Positions 8,554-17,154 of a stretch of DNA of 64,000 bases are shown in pieces. The stretch's first letter is position 1, and each line of letters opens with the position of its first letter. Origin of the DNA: Microglena sp. YARC (lineage: Eukaryota; Chlorophyta; Chlorophyceae; Chlamydomonadales; Chlamydomonadaceae); contig CM039462.1 in assembly GCA_022414725.1 (NCBI GenBank), positions 1,884,900 to 1,948,899 of the forward strand, in the 5' to 3' direction. Below the pieces are notes generated by a model, which did no database searches, was not told where the DNA came from, and saw nothing but the letters and a program-made list of their open reading frames with translations. A program made the position numbers and the translations under genes.

Positions 8554-10452
8554 ATGACTGCCGAGCAATGGAATTCCCTGAACGATCATGACAAAGTAGT
8601 ATTTGGTGTCCAGGCTCCTTCAGGTAATGCCGGCTACCAACTGTGGGTGGACAAGTACAAGCCAACAAACACTAGAGAGCTGGTGGGAAACAACACGATG
8701 ATTGCCACCCTCAGGATGTGGCTCAGCAACTGGGAGGGTGTAAATCTGCGTGGCCAGCAACCACATGCCCCTCCTGGCAACCGGAAGAATCCTAAGGACC
8801 TGTTCAAGAAGGCGGTGCTGCTCAGTGGTCCTCCGGGAATCGGCAAAACCTCTGCCGCCCATATATTGGCCAATGAGTGTAACTTTGAGATTGTGGAGAT
8901 GAATGCCAGTGACACCCGTAACAAGTCGGATTCAAAGATCTCAGCTGGCATGGGAGGGAAGTCGGCCAACATGATCAAGGAGATGGCAACCAATCGATCT
9001 CTGTTGGTAGGAGCTGATGGGAAAATGAAGAAGCAGCTGCTGATCATGGATGAGGTTGATGGGATGTCTGGTGGTGACCGTGGTGGTGTGCAAGACCTGA
9101 TCCAGACGATCAAGTCCTCAAAGGTGCCCATTATCTGCATCTGTAACGACAAGTGGAACCAGAAGTTGAAAAGCTTGCGGAACTACTGTGTGGAGCTTGA
9201 CTTCAGGTCACCCACCCCACAGCAAGTCAAGATAAGGATGATGGAGATCTGCCGCAAGGAGGGGCTGACTGTCAATGATGCCACCATGGAGGCCCTGGCC
9301 AAGGGAGCCAATGCCGACCTACGCACTATCCTAGGACAGCTGCAAATGGTCCGTCTTAGTCGCACCACCCTGTCCTACGATGACGTTAAGGGCAGCCAGG
9401 CATGCGACAAGGACATTGACCTGTCTCCTTTCGAGTGTGCAAGAAAGTTGTTAGAGCCTGCCAGCTCAAGCATGAGCATTCAAGATCGGCTGAACCTAGC
9501 TATGGTGGACGACATCGTCCCCCTGTTGATCCAGGAGAACTACCTTAACCACCGCCCAGTCATCGCAGAAACTGAGGAGCATCGGATGAGGGCAGTGGCG
9601 AAGTCAGCTGAGGCCATATCTGCAGGAGATGTGATCAACACGTCTGTGCGGCGCTACATGAACTGGAGCCTTATGCCTGCCTTCAACACGCTTGCATGCC
9701 TTGTGCCGGGGGCGTACATGCGCGGCGGGAGGGACGCCTTCTGGCCAGGCGACAACTACTCTCGCTTCACCTCATGGCTGGGCAACTTCTCAACCTCAAA
9801 CAAGCAAAAACGCTTGCTGGGAGAACTCACCACCACCATGGCTTCTAGCAGATCTCCCGTGCGGTTAGAGTACCTATCAGCCATGCGCACCCTACTGACG
9901 CGTCCACTAGTGACTGATGGAGAGAGTGGTGGTATCCAGCAGAGTGTTACCCTGATGCAGGACTACTGCGTCTCCCGGGAAATGTTTGACTACGTGATTG
10001 ACGTGACCAAGTTCAAGACCAAGGCCGATTGGGGAGAGGACCCCATGAAGGATGTCCCTACAAAGATTAAGAGCGCCTTTACCAGGAGCTTCAACCGGCA
10101 AGGCCTGCAGGCGAAGTGCGGTGCAATGCTCTCCGCACCTCTGAAGGGCAAAAAGGGTAAGAAGGGCGCTGCCGGAGCAGAAGACGGAGCGGATGACGAT
10201 GAGGACGAGTCCGGGGTCGAGAAGCTTAGTGCAGGCGTTGCAGATGAAGACGATGACGCAGATGATGGCGACGAGATGGTAGCGGCAGCCAAAGCCCAGC
10301 TGCTAAGTGCCAAGCTGATCAAGAGAGGCATGACGATGGAATTAAAGTCTGACAATGCTCCAGTCAAGGGGAAGGGCAGTGCGGGACGGGGCTCCGGGGG
10401 CAGAGGGGCAGGTGCAGGTAGAGGGAGTGGGGGCAGAGGGGTGGTGGCATAG
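8554..10452 (+). CDS. RFC1: Replication factor C large subunit (RFC1), BRCT-less
   Basis: Clamp-loader large subunit that loads PCNA on primer-template DNA. A 632-residue protein from the first ATG (8554). Motifs: LWVDKYKPTN (RFC box), GPPGIGKT Walker A at about residues 92-99, NASDTRNKS, LLIMDEVDGM Walker B at about 162-171, IICICNDKW sensor 1. The RFC1-specific C-terminal domain follows (RRYMNWSLMPAFNTL..FPSWLG-like, AFTRSFNRQ), then an acidic stretch and a GRG-rich basic tail. Cellular RFC1 proteins usually begin with a long N-terminus carrying a BRCT domain. Here none exists and upstream lies a transposon end, so it is either a minimal viral version or a truncated host gene. Its base composition is richer in GC than its neighbours, suggesting capture from a cellular host. 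It ends TAG. Confidence 0.9.
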   Translation: MTAEQWNSLNDHDKVVFGVQAPSGNAGYQLWVDKYKPTNTRELVGNNTMIATLRMWLSNWEGVNLRGQQPHAPPGNRKNPKDLFKKAVLLSGPPGIGKTSAAHILANECNFEIVEMNASDTRNKSDSKISAGMGGKSANMIKEMATNRSLLVGADGKMKKQLLIMDEVDGMSGGDRGGVQDLIQTIKSSKVPIICICNDKWNQKLKSLRNYCVELDFRSPTPQQVKIRMMEICRKEGLTVNDATMEALAKGANADLRTILGQLQMVRLSRTTLSYDDVKGSQACDKDIDLSPFECARKLLEPASSSMSIQDRLNLAMVDDIVPLLIQENYLNHRPVIAETEEHRMRAVAKSAEAISAGDVINTSVRRYMNWSLMPAFNTLACLVPGAYMRGGRDAFWPGDNYSRFTSWLGNFSTSNKQKRLLGELTTTMASSRSPVRLEYLSAMRTLLTRPLVTDGESGGIQQSVTLMQDYCVSREMFDYVIDVTKFKTKADWGEDPMKDVPTKIKSAFTRSFNRQGLQAKCGAMLSAPLKGKKGKKGAAGAEDGADDDEDESGVEKLSAGVADEDDDADDGDEMVAAAKAQLLSAKLIKRGMTMELKSDNAPVKGKGSAGRGSGGRGAGAGRGSGGRGVVA

Positions 10453-10454
10453 AC

Positions 10455-10544
10455 CTACTGTCACGTGGGTTGCTACACCATTAGGTTACACCGTAAGGTG
10501 TGCCGTACACGAGGCGGTTTCATTTTAGTATTCCGTCGACTGTA
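10455..10544 (+). mobile_element. 3' end fragment of a family C element
   Basis: GGTTGCTACACCATTAGGTT through to the TIR ending GTCGACTGTA at 10544 matches the last about 90 bp of the element at 37816-38245 (inverted there), including its ORF end HEAVSF and stop TAG in another frame. Confidence 0.65.
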
Positions 10545-10675
10545 TCACTATACTATCGACTTAACCCCACTGTCTGGTCTCACGGCCCTACAGATCTTGA
10601 TCTTTAATAGTCCCTGCTTCCAGCAACATTTAAAAAGGGTTTTCAGAGTTGTAATCCCAATGAAATCAGTAAGCG

Positions 10676-10898
10676 GCAACTACCTTCTTCTGCTTCTGAC
10701 AACGTGAATGGACGGGAGAGAGCGACCTGAGGCATTCTGTGTTCCCTCGCCTCCCCCCAAAACCACAGTTTCCATCGAGGCGAGTGTGAGCGCTAAACCG
10801 ACCTACCCACCTGGGTTCGTCAGCAGCTTGCCTTGTTATCCTTTGGGCCAGCTTAAATCATCCGGTAGGGCGTCCCACAAATTGCGTCTCCGACTGTA
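10676..10898 (+). mobile_element. Fanzor/TnpB element right end (copy 1, decayed)
   Basis: From about 10678 it matches the Fanzor fragment at 20345-20539 (LLLLLTT, then MDGRERPEAFC), but TGG has become TGA, breaking the frame. It continues to a family B TIR (10862-10898). The NRDVNAAKN block itself is missing. About 65 bp between coding end and TIR are deleted relative to the 20.6 kb copy. Confidence 0.65.
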
Positions 10899-10948
10899 AT
10901 TATTTAGGGTTTTATATTTATACACATTTCAAAACACGATCTTCAGAC

Positions 10949-11248
10949 ATGGATTACTTACCTTACCAGAATCCCACGTACACTGTAGGGTCCATTGTAA
11001 CCATATACAACCCAACAACGCACAACGACTTGGATAAGACAACAAGTATCATGGGGCTAGTATACGAGGCTTACATTCACAAGGGATTTCCAATGTATGG
11101 TGTGCTGATGAGAAAGAACCATGCGTGCTATGACATGAAAAAATTCAAACAATCAACCTCATGCTTGTCAAGTGATATATGTTGCCAACACTTGGATGAG
11201 AACCGTATCACAACACTTGATGTCAACAACAACAACAACAACAACTAA
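10949..11248 (+). CDS. Hypothetical small protein with Asn run
   Basis: A 99-residue protein. Its ATG follows a TATA-like stretch (ttttatatttatacac) 50 bp after the Fanzor-element right end. The N-terminal half looks like a small beta barrel (YTVGSIVTIYNPTT..MGLVYEAYIHKGFPMYGVLMRKN). The C-terminus ends in a run of seven Asn encoded by an AAC microsatellite. No family recognised. It ends TAA. Confidence 0.5.
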   Translation: MDYLPYQNPTYTVGSIVTIYNPTTHNDLDKTTSIMGLVYEAYIHKGFPMYGVLMRKNHACYDMKKFKQSTSCLSSDICCQHLDENRITTLDVNNNNNNN

Positions 11249-11339
11249 AGTGGAATAGTCATCACTTTCGGGCAAAGCATGATCAGCATGTCGGGCATGA
11301 ACAATGTGTCGGGATCGAGACACTTCACATACAGATAGG

Positions 11340-11486
11340 GACATTTGATATTGGGACACCTTATATTTTGGGGATTCTGAAAAGTTGACCAATTCAAGAT
11401 TGTAACCGATCTCGTCAATACAGATACTGTCTTCAGGTGATTGATACAATTTGTGGGACACCCTACCGGTGTGCGTCTCCGACTGT
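11340..11486. repeat. Mosaic of TIR fragments
   Basis: GATATTGGGACACCTTATAT (shared with 40806-40830) is a family A inner segment. Further right, an inward family B inner segment (ACAATTTGTGGGACACCCTA) abuts an opposite-facing outer end (GCGTCTCCGACTGTA, ending 11486). It looks like nested or collapsed insertions. Confidence 0.5.
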
Positions 11487-11572
11487 ACTCCGGAAACTTG
11501 AAGCCCACGCCATCTACAACCCACATTGCATATAAAAAAACAGGCATCTAACCTTCAATACGACTTGCCACC

Positions 11573-12319
11573 ATGTTTACTGGTAACTGCTCCTCATGTC
11601 CTTGTTACAGTAACTGCCGGTGCACGTATGCTCCACCTTTCCAGGACGGGGATTCAGAGGTAGCACTCACCCTACCGGGCAAGGTCATGCATGTGCGAGC
11701 CCTGTGCAGTGGCTTAGCGTCCATTCGCCCGAGCCTACTCTATGTCAAGCATGCACTGCAAGATCATCATCATGACATGGATTGGACAATTTTTCAAGAC
11801 ACCGTAGCACGAGAGCTCACTATGGCATCCATGTTCCTGGGTGGCATTTTGGACGGCTGCGTGATTGCAGAGATGCAGCAATCCATAGACAAAGGGGGGC
11901 CTGCAGCTCCCAAGAGATCTGTGTCCTTTAAGGGAACCATGTTCCAGGATGCAACGCTTCGCAACATACAGGAAGGGGTCAACGGATTGCGTTCGTTTTA
12001 CTTTGAAGAGCAGAGTGTGCAAGCAAGCTTATGGACTGTCATAAATTGTTGGAAACACTACTTTCCTTACCAACCGCTACCAACAGAGTTCTCGCGAGGC
12101 AGACTCGACTTCCAGCTTGTCCTCGACAGTAACCATGCAGCACTTGACACAGGTATACCTGAGTCCAAGGACAGCCTCAATAGCAAGCCACTCAGCGGTC
12201 CTGTGGTGCACGACCTCCTAATCCCTGCGTTCAACGCTGCGTGCGGCATTACTGCTCGCCTTGTGGAGATTTATGCAGTTTCTGGAAATCATACAATTGA
12301 TCAAATAAAAAACATGTGA
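11573..12319 (+). CDS. Hypothetical protein with Cys-rich N-terminus
   Basis: A 248-residue protein. The start is well supported: perfect Kozak GCCACCATG and a TATA-like GCATATAAAAAAAC about 45 bp upstream. Residues 5-18 form a Cys cluster (CSSCPCYSNCRC) that could bind metal or be palmitoylated. The rest is mixed alpha/beta without a motif I can name. No signal peptide. It ends TGA. Confidence 0.6.
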   Translation: MFTGNCSSCPCYSNCRCTYAPPFQDGDSEVALTLPGKVMHVRALCSGLASIRPSLLYVKHALQDHHHDMDWTIFQDTVARELTMASMFLGGILDGCVIAEMQQSIDKGGPAAPKRSVSFKGTMFQDATLRNIQEGVNGLRSFYFEEQSVQASLWTVINCWKHYFPYQPLPTEFSRGRLDFQLVLDSNHAALDTGIPESKDSLNSKPLSGPVVHDLLIPAFNAACGITARLVEIYAVSGNHTIDQIKNM

Positions 12320-12454
12320 TCACCGTTTTCGCCTACTTTACCGTGTGTTTCCGGGGTTTGAGTGATCGATCCCCCAATAGTATCGACATCGTTCCACCGT
12401 TTGATATAAGTTAAGTGTAGTCTGCTTGCTACGGGGACGATGAGGGTCACTTCG

Positions 12455-12612
12455 CTTCACCGCCCAAGTGTTACAGTGAGAAGCCCAAGTGTTACAGTGA
12501 GAAGCCCAAGCGTTACAGTGTACGCGAGTCATCAAATGAATCCAATCCAATCAAATCCTCTGCCCTGCTCCGCTCCCCCTTCAGAAACCAATCGAGCAGG
12601 AGTCTGCTTTAA
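12455..12612 (+). repeat. 22-bp tandem repeat followed by a family D module
   Basis: Three units of 'gcccaagtgttacagtgaga' (12463-12520), a repeat also present at 23660-23850 and 40960-41020. It is followed by a diverged two-hairpin module (ccctgctccgctcccccttc then gagcaggagtctgctt). No gene is supported between 12320 and 12749. Confidence 0.5.
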
Positions 12613-12749
12613 TCCTCCGTGTGAGAATGAGTATGCGCAAGTCATCGTGATCCCCGCAATCCGCACGACTGCCGACATGATCGATCATGTATGTATCATC
12701 TTCTGTGTCAAGTTTAATTTGTTGTGTTGCATCGAGTGTGTGACATGAA

Positions 12750-13541
12750 TCATGGCATCGAGTTCTTCATTTGATCATGTTTGAGGGAGTTGTCAATTGA
12801 GCAGTGCCTAGTATCATAAAATCCGATAGACCAAGACCAATCTGAACTGTTTTGTGTGGCATGCTTCATGTAATTGACTACCTCATCGCATGTATTTGGA
12901 AATTGTGCAAATTGTGATGAAAACCCATGGAAATTGGTGATGCTGTGTTTGGGGAACTGCATTGAGTGGGACATGTCTTCATAATGGTTTTTCGAAAATC
13001 CTCGAATCATTTTACAGTTTTGAAGCGAACACCAATCGACATCGTATAGGAAAAAACGCAACTCCAGAAATTTCATGTTTGGGAATGTATCAATCAATGC
13101 TTGGACATCACCTTGTAGTTTGGACTTCATATTGATGTCGCCATCCCAATATCTTGCTTGTGGAAAAATATCTTCGCCGACAAGCTCGACACAAACTGCA
13201 TTGCTAATTACTGTTGGATTTGATTTCAACAGTAAACAACCTCCACTCTGGACATTAATTGTTATGTTATCCACTGATTCACCTCCCATTTTCACAACTA
13301 TTGCAATACTTTGTGTGCACCCTCGCTTGACGTAACCGATATGTGTGATATCCATATTCATTTTACTGTTCCGCCGATTGTAGTAGATTCCCTCGTTACA
13401 AATCGGGTCATTTGGCATCTTTACCGTCAGGTGATCTGAACTCGCCTCAGCCTGAAGATCTCCAAAATGGACATCTTTGACCCCAGTGCAAATCAAGTTG
13501 GACGTACCTAACGCAGTGATGAGAGAAGCGTAATCTGTCAT
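12750..13541 (-). CDS. Hypothetical protein sharing its N-terminus with the gene at 33320
   Basis: A 263-residue protein. The first 28 residues (MTDYASLITALGTSNLICTG..) match MTDYASDITVSGTSDLICTG at 33523. Residues about 53-62 (YYNRRNSKM) are encoded by a family C TIR (13358-13382) lying in frame inside the gene. Everything C-terminal of that point may be sequence joined there, or the TIR may have been inserted without breaking the frame. The body has beta-like strands (SIAIVVKMGG, NITINVQSGG), then a His/Asp-rich tail. No family recognised. It ends TGA. Confidence 0.5.
   Translation of the reverse strand: MTDYASLITALGTSNLICTGVKDVHFGDLQAEASSDHLTVKMPNDPICNEGIYYNRRNSKMNMDITHIGYVKRGCTQSIAIVVKMGGESVDNITINVQSGGCLLLKSNPTVISNAVCVELVGEDIFPQARYWDGDINMKSKLQGDVQALIDTFPNMKFLELRFFLYDVDWCSLQNCKMIRGFSKNHYEDMSHSMQFPKHSITNFHGFSSQFAQFPNTCDEVVNYMKHATQNSSDWSWSIGFYDTRHCSIDNSLKHDQMKNSMP
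13358..13382 (+). repeat. TIR family C inside a coding frame
   Basis: TTCATTTTACTGTTCCGCCG then ATTGTA; one substitution from the consensus GACTGTA. Embedded in frame in the 12750-13541 gene. Confidence 0.6.
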
Positions 13542-13682
13542 TCTATACTGTATGCAAAAGAATTGGGAGTTGAATGAGCGAACGGGTAGATAGATATGAA
13601 AATCTTTTGGGGGGGGGAAGAGATGTCACGATGAACCAAGTTTGCTGATGCTGTCCATGTCCGAGATGGAGGCGGTGTCGCG

Positions 13683-13704
13683 TGTGTGTGTGTGTGTGTG
13701 TGTG
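13683..13704 (+). repeat. GT microsatellite
   Basis: About 11 GT units directly downstream of the ATPase gene's 3' end. Confidence 0.8.
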
Positions 13705-13715
13705 ATTTCAGTAGA

Positions 13716-14387
13716 CTACTGGTGTAAGTGTAGTGTGTCTACTGGTTGATGTGAAGTGTGGGCTCCCATCCGGTCGCCCACCCACTCGGTTCCTCGCGGA
13801 CTCCTTTGTGGGGGCTCCCTTTCGGTCGCCCCCGGTCGCTCCGCTGGGGGGAAGAGGTGAAAGGGGCTCCGCCGATTGCGTGGTGGTGTGTGCATCTTAT
13901 TCCTATTCAGCACATCTGTGGCCAGCTGGAATTCATACTTGGCTTTTAATTTGTTTAGGCATTGCACGCCACATGAGTCTTTGTATTCACTCAGTTGTAT
14001 AATTATCCCATCGCCATCAGCTGGGATACTGAATGGATGTGAAACTGCTACAATTAACCGTGTTCCAGTTTTGACATTCAGTGATATAGCATCTTGTAGT
14101 AGCCTGTCTGTCGAATTGAAAATGACGTTGTCCCAAACTATAATATTAAACCCGATTAGGCTATCCAGGGTGTCTCGCATGCTCATAATTGCAATTGGGG
14201 AATGCAGTTTATGATGAGTTACGTCATGGTCTGTCTCACAAACCACCAAAGTGGATTCACCATCCCCTATTTCGTTTGTGATCATGAAGCTCTTTCCAGT
14301 CTGCCTACGCCCAACAATATACATCACATGAGGGTGGTCTAGAATGGCAAGATCTGTGCATGGTGGTGGAATGACGTGCTCAGACAT
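13716..14387 (-). CDS. P-loop ATPase, A32-like DNA-packaging type, with repeat-derived tail
   Basis: Residues about 20-37 (HVMYIVGRRQTGKSFMITNE) hold Walker A GRRQTGKS. FNIIVWDNVIF about 60 residues later is the probable Walker B, with WDN instead of the usual DD. Size and motif layout fit the FtsK/HerA-like A32 ATPases that pump viral genomes into capsids, but the core of about 165 residues is short, and identity as a functional A32 is uncertain. After HTPP the frame runs into repeat family E (RRSPFHLFPPAERPGAT), so the natural C-terminus was replaced by the repeat. Start ATG at 14387 follows an ATT-rich leader. It ends TAG. Confidence 0.6.
   Translation of the reverse strand: MSEHVIPPPCTDLAILDHPHVMYIVGRRQTGKSFMITNEIGDGESTLVVCETDHDVTHHKLHSPIAIMSMRDTLDSLIGFNIIVWDNVIFNSTDRLLQDAISLNVKTGTRLIVAVSHPFSIPADGDGIIIQLSEYKDSCGVQCLNKLKAKYEFQLATDVLNRNKMHTPPRNRRSPFHLFPPAERPGATEREPPQRSPRGTEWVGDRMGAHTSHQPVDTLHLHQ
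13745..13875 (+). repeat. GC-rich hairpin repeat family E, copy 1
   Basis: Two similar stem-loops, GTGGGC..GCCCAC and GGGGGC..GCCCCC, both with loop TCC..CGGTC, then gaagaggtgaaaggggctcc. Other copies are at 23950-24075 and 41120-41195; decayed inverted pieces lie near 56965-57000 and 60360-60395. Read on the minus strand it supplies the last about 50 codons of the ATPase ORF. Confidence 0.65.
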
Positions 14388-14530
14388 AAATTATTATTAT
14401 TATTATTCAAATTTACTTTATTCTCTTTACATTCGACGTTTTCCACTGTAGATACCCACGCATACCGAAGTGCCCTTGTGCAAGAATTTGACATTTTATA
14501 ATATTGTTTCCAAATTAAAACGTATAATAA

Positions 14531-14724
14531 TGAATTCGTCCATTTCTACAGAAGAAATACATGGATTGATAATGGACCGACTCAAATCCAATCAACACAA
14601 ATGGGATTGGGATCAATTGAGTTCTAACAAAAGTCTAACGTGGAATATTGTGCAAGCTAACCCTGATAAACCATGGGATTGGACTGTATTGAGTAGAAAC
14701 CCAAACACATTACTGCTATTGTAA
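14531..14724 (+). CDS. KPWDW/NPN-repeat protein (giant-virus type)
   Basis: About 64 residues from ATG 14531. It holds one and a half units of the Trp-rich repeat known from many giant-virus proteins: WDWDQLSSNKSLTW..VQANPDKPWDW..LSRNPN. Function is unknown in the family. This copy is much shorter than the usual multi-repeat proteins and may be a remnant. It ends TAA. Confidence 0.6.
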
Positions 14725-14737
14725 AAATTGTCACAAT

Positions 14738-15163
14738 CTAGAACAAAAACGCAAATCGCATTCTCTCCAAATCCAGCCATAGTAATTCATTGCACTGGGG
14801 TACAACAACATCGCAACTTGTTGATGCGCAGATGACGTGGCTCACGCACGACCTATGATTGGGAGTAAGATCTGTAAACCTGTCACACAACACAAACACA
14901 CGATGTTTTAGACTAAGGGCATTCAATAACACAACATCTGGCTCAATGCGCACCTCCTCAATGTCATCAAATGCATATGCTAAATGCCCATTCTGCACAC
15001 AAAGTATGACAAATGGAATGTGTTTGTGAGGGACAACCTTAAATGCGTCTTGGACAGTATTGAACCCTGTAAGCACACACACTGTCGGCTGCGACAATAC
15101 GGATGCCTCATTTACAGAAGCGTTGGTTGCCATACATGGCATTCTGATATCTAGTACATGCAA
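14738..15163 (-). CDS. Hypothetical protein
   Basis: A 141-residue protein. It has alternating hydrophobic strands (TVCVLTGFNTV, IPFVILCVQNGHLAYAF, VVLLNALSLKHRVFVLC), suggesting an alpha/beta fold, and several Cys. Start may be any of three early Met (15163, 15136, 15130). The 5' end lies in the short repeat also found at 7839-7892, so the true start is unsure. It converges with the KPWDW gene (13 bp apart). It ends TAG. Confidence 0.45.
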   Translation of the reverse strand: MHVLDIRMPCMATNASVNEASVLSQPTVCVLTGFNTVQDAFKVVPHKHIPFVILCVQNGHLAYAFDDIEEVRIEPDVVLLNALSLKHRVFVLCDRFTDLTPNHRSCVSHVICASTSCDVVVPQCNELLWLDLERMRFAFLF

Positions 15164-15280
15164 ATTCCTTCTACACTGTTAGGTTTACTTATTTTCGGAA
15201 AGCAAACGAGTCAACTGTTGCAATCCTTTGACACCATGGACCTACATCGCGCATGGAATTGAATTAGTCATGTGTGTGGG

Positions 15281-15595
15281 TCAGCACAGAGAGATGTTAT
15301 TGTATTGCATGCATTGGGGGGCACAACGCGCACCGCGTCTATTCATGAGTGCACGAGCAAGCAGCACGCACTTGAGGTTCTCGATCTCTTCGTCCTGCTT
15401 CGAAACCAAGCTCAGCGCCTGGTTCAGTAGACGATGTTGCTCATGCGCAGACTCCTCCGTCTGAGCCAGTAGCGTTTTGTACGCTCGCTGAACAGCGTCA
15501 GCACGCACGCGCTCTGCAGCCACGGCATCAGCCACAGCAACAGCCACGGCATCATCGAGTTGGGCTTTGTGTACATTTCGGCCATGCTCAGTCAC
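15281..15595 (-). CDS. Small coiled-coil protein
   Basis: A 104-residue protein. It has an Ala/Val-rich helix (AVAVAVADAVAAERVRADAV) and a long heptad region (HEQHRLLNQALSLVSKQDEEIENLKCVLL), then a Cys-containing tail. Likely oligomeric; no catalytic motif seen. It ends TGA. Confidence 0.5.
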   Translation of the reverse strand: MTEHGRNVHKAQLDDAVAVAVADAVAAERVRADAVQRAYKTLLAQTEESAHEQHRLLNQALSLVSKQDEEIENLKCVLLARALMNRRGARCAPQCMQYNNISLC

Positions 15596-15642
15596 TGCAC
15601 ATGCATTGCCTTGTCTGGGGCTGTGTCCCTATATTACTATTC

Positions 15643-15752
15643 TACAGTCGGCGGAACAGTAAAATGAAACATCAAAAAACGGTATAAGGTGGTGACAATC
15701 ATATATTGTATGAGTGGATGGTCCTATAAAATGACCCGTCCAGCAAAGAAAG
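15643..15752 (+). mobile_element. 5' end fragment of a family C element
   Basis: TIR TACAGTCGGCGGAACAGTAA at 15643, then the element's first ORF codons out of frame (MKHQKTV then stop) and the segment gagtggatggtcctataaaa. It breaks off where the next ORF starts. Confidence 0.6.
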
Positions 15753-15971
15753 ATGGAGAACATGCAAGATGATGATCTCGAGCGCGCGGGTACCAAAGAG
15801 GCTTTGGTAGAACTTGTCCGTAGGTTGCGCAAGAAAGTGGGCAATCTGGAGAGCCAGCTGAATGAAGTGAGGTGCGAAATATATATTCTACGTCGAGTGA
15901 TTGTAGGGAGGGCACAATACTCATCATGTTCCTCTCAACACATGTTCACAGCCCGGAGCTTAGTGTCTTGA
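15753..15971 (+). CDS. Possible small coiled-coil protein
   Basis: A 72-residue ORF starting in element-derived sequence with a TATA-like CCTATAAAATG just upstream. Residues 1-45 form a heptad helix (LVELVRRLRKKVGNLESQLNEV). The tail looks non-coding: GTGAGG after codon 40 could be a splice donor with AG acceptors near 15951 or 15960. Low certainty. Confidence 0.35.
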   Translation: MENMQDDDLERAGTKEALVELVRRLRKKVGNLESQLNEVRCEIYILRRVIVGRAQYSSCSSQHMFTARSLVS

Positions 15972-16608
15972 GGAAGTTCGCTGGCCGGACAGTCCCATGT
16001 TCTGATCTGGATGACGACATCGACATCGACCGGGCTAGGGGCACATACGGCATGGTGGAGCGCCATTCCCACCGCCATGCCATTTGGTTCAAATTGACCA
16101 GCAGTCGCATTAGCAGATTCCGGGGGATGTGTGACAGAGGCATATCCTACACGTGTGTTTCCGCGCGCCCATGAATGATTTAGCGCCCTACTTGAAGCAC
16201 CCAGTCCAAGCCACACACACACCAGCCATGTCAATCTTAACCAAGTACCGACTCCAATTCTTCGCTCACAAAGAACTCAGTGTGTTAGGGAGCATCCAGT
16301 GAACTCCGAAAGTAGCTTTGCATTTCAGTGAGTGAATTTGGCGATTACGTTACGTGTGTTGTTGTTGTGCTGGCTCTGTTGAGAAAATCGTTTCGTTTTT
16401 TTTTTAAACGTAGCTATTTGACGCGCAGGGTCTGCGTTGCCTCATCCGCGTTGCCGATTCGGCCCGCCCCCCCCCCCCTATTTTTTGTTTTTATCTGCTA
16501 AAAATCCGTTGCATTTCCATGCTAAAAAAAAATTGACGCCTTTTTTCCTTCCTTTGAAACCACAACAACAACCTTTGATAAACCACCCAATATCTCTTTC
16601 CCGTCGTC
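15972..16608. other. Intergenic region with two dispersed repeats
   Basis: 16180-16310 is a third copy of the sequence at the outer ends of the large inverted repeat (53440-53560 and the window end). 16317-16467 is repeat family L, about 150 bp with a TTTCG..TTTT hairpin, also at 21675-21820. No convincing gene; minus-strand frames here have no motif. Confidence 0.5.
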
Positions 16609-17119
16609 ATGTCTTACATGTCTGCTGCCCAAATCACTGCGTTCGTCGATACTACCAATATCTTCAACGCCGTTCAGAAGAAGGATCGAACTAAGATATC
16701 CAAAAACGCCACCATCGATCAGTTGAAGAGCATCTGCAACGCAGTCATATCCCTGACCAGCGTTCTTGATTGCCTCGCCGACTCTGTCGGCGCAATGAAG
16801 ATGGCACACGCTAAGTTTCTCGAAGATTCCCCAAAATGGGAGAAGGAGCCCTTACAGCTACTGCTTCTCCCTGTTGCCGTCGCTGCTGCGAATGCCGTCT
16901 CTTCTGCTGCTGATTCTGCTGCTCCTGCTCCTGCTCCTGCTCCTTCCTCCTTGCTTGCCCTCGCCAGTGCCCTTGCCCTCCCAGAGGACGACGGCCCCAC
17001 CGAGGACGTTTGCATGTAGGAGGAGAGTTCCGGTGGTACCAAGCGCCCCCGCACCACGGGGTCACTCTCTGTGGCTCCTGCTGCTCCGGCTGCTTCTACT
17101 GCTGCTTCTGCTTCTACTG

Positions 17120-17154
<35 letters not shown>

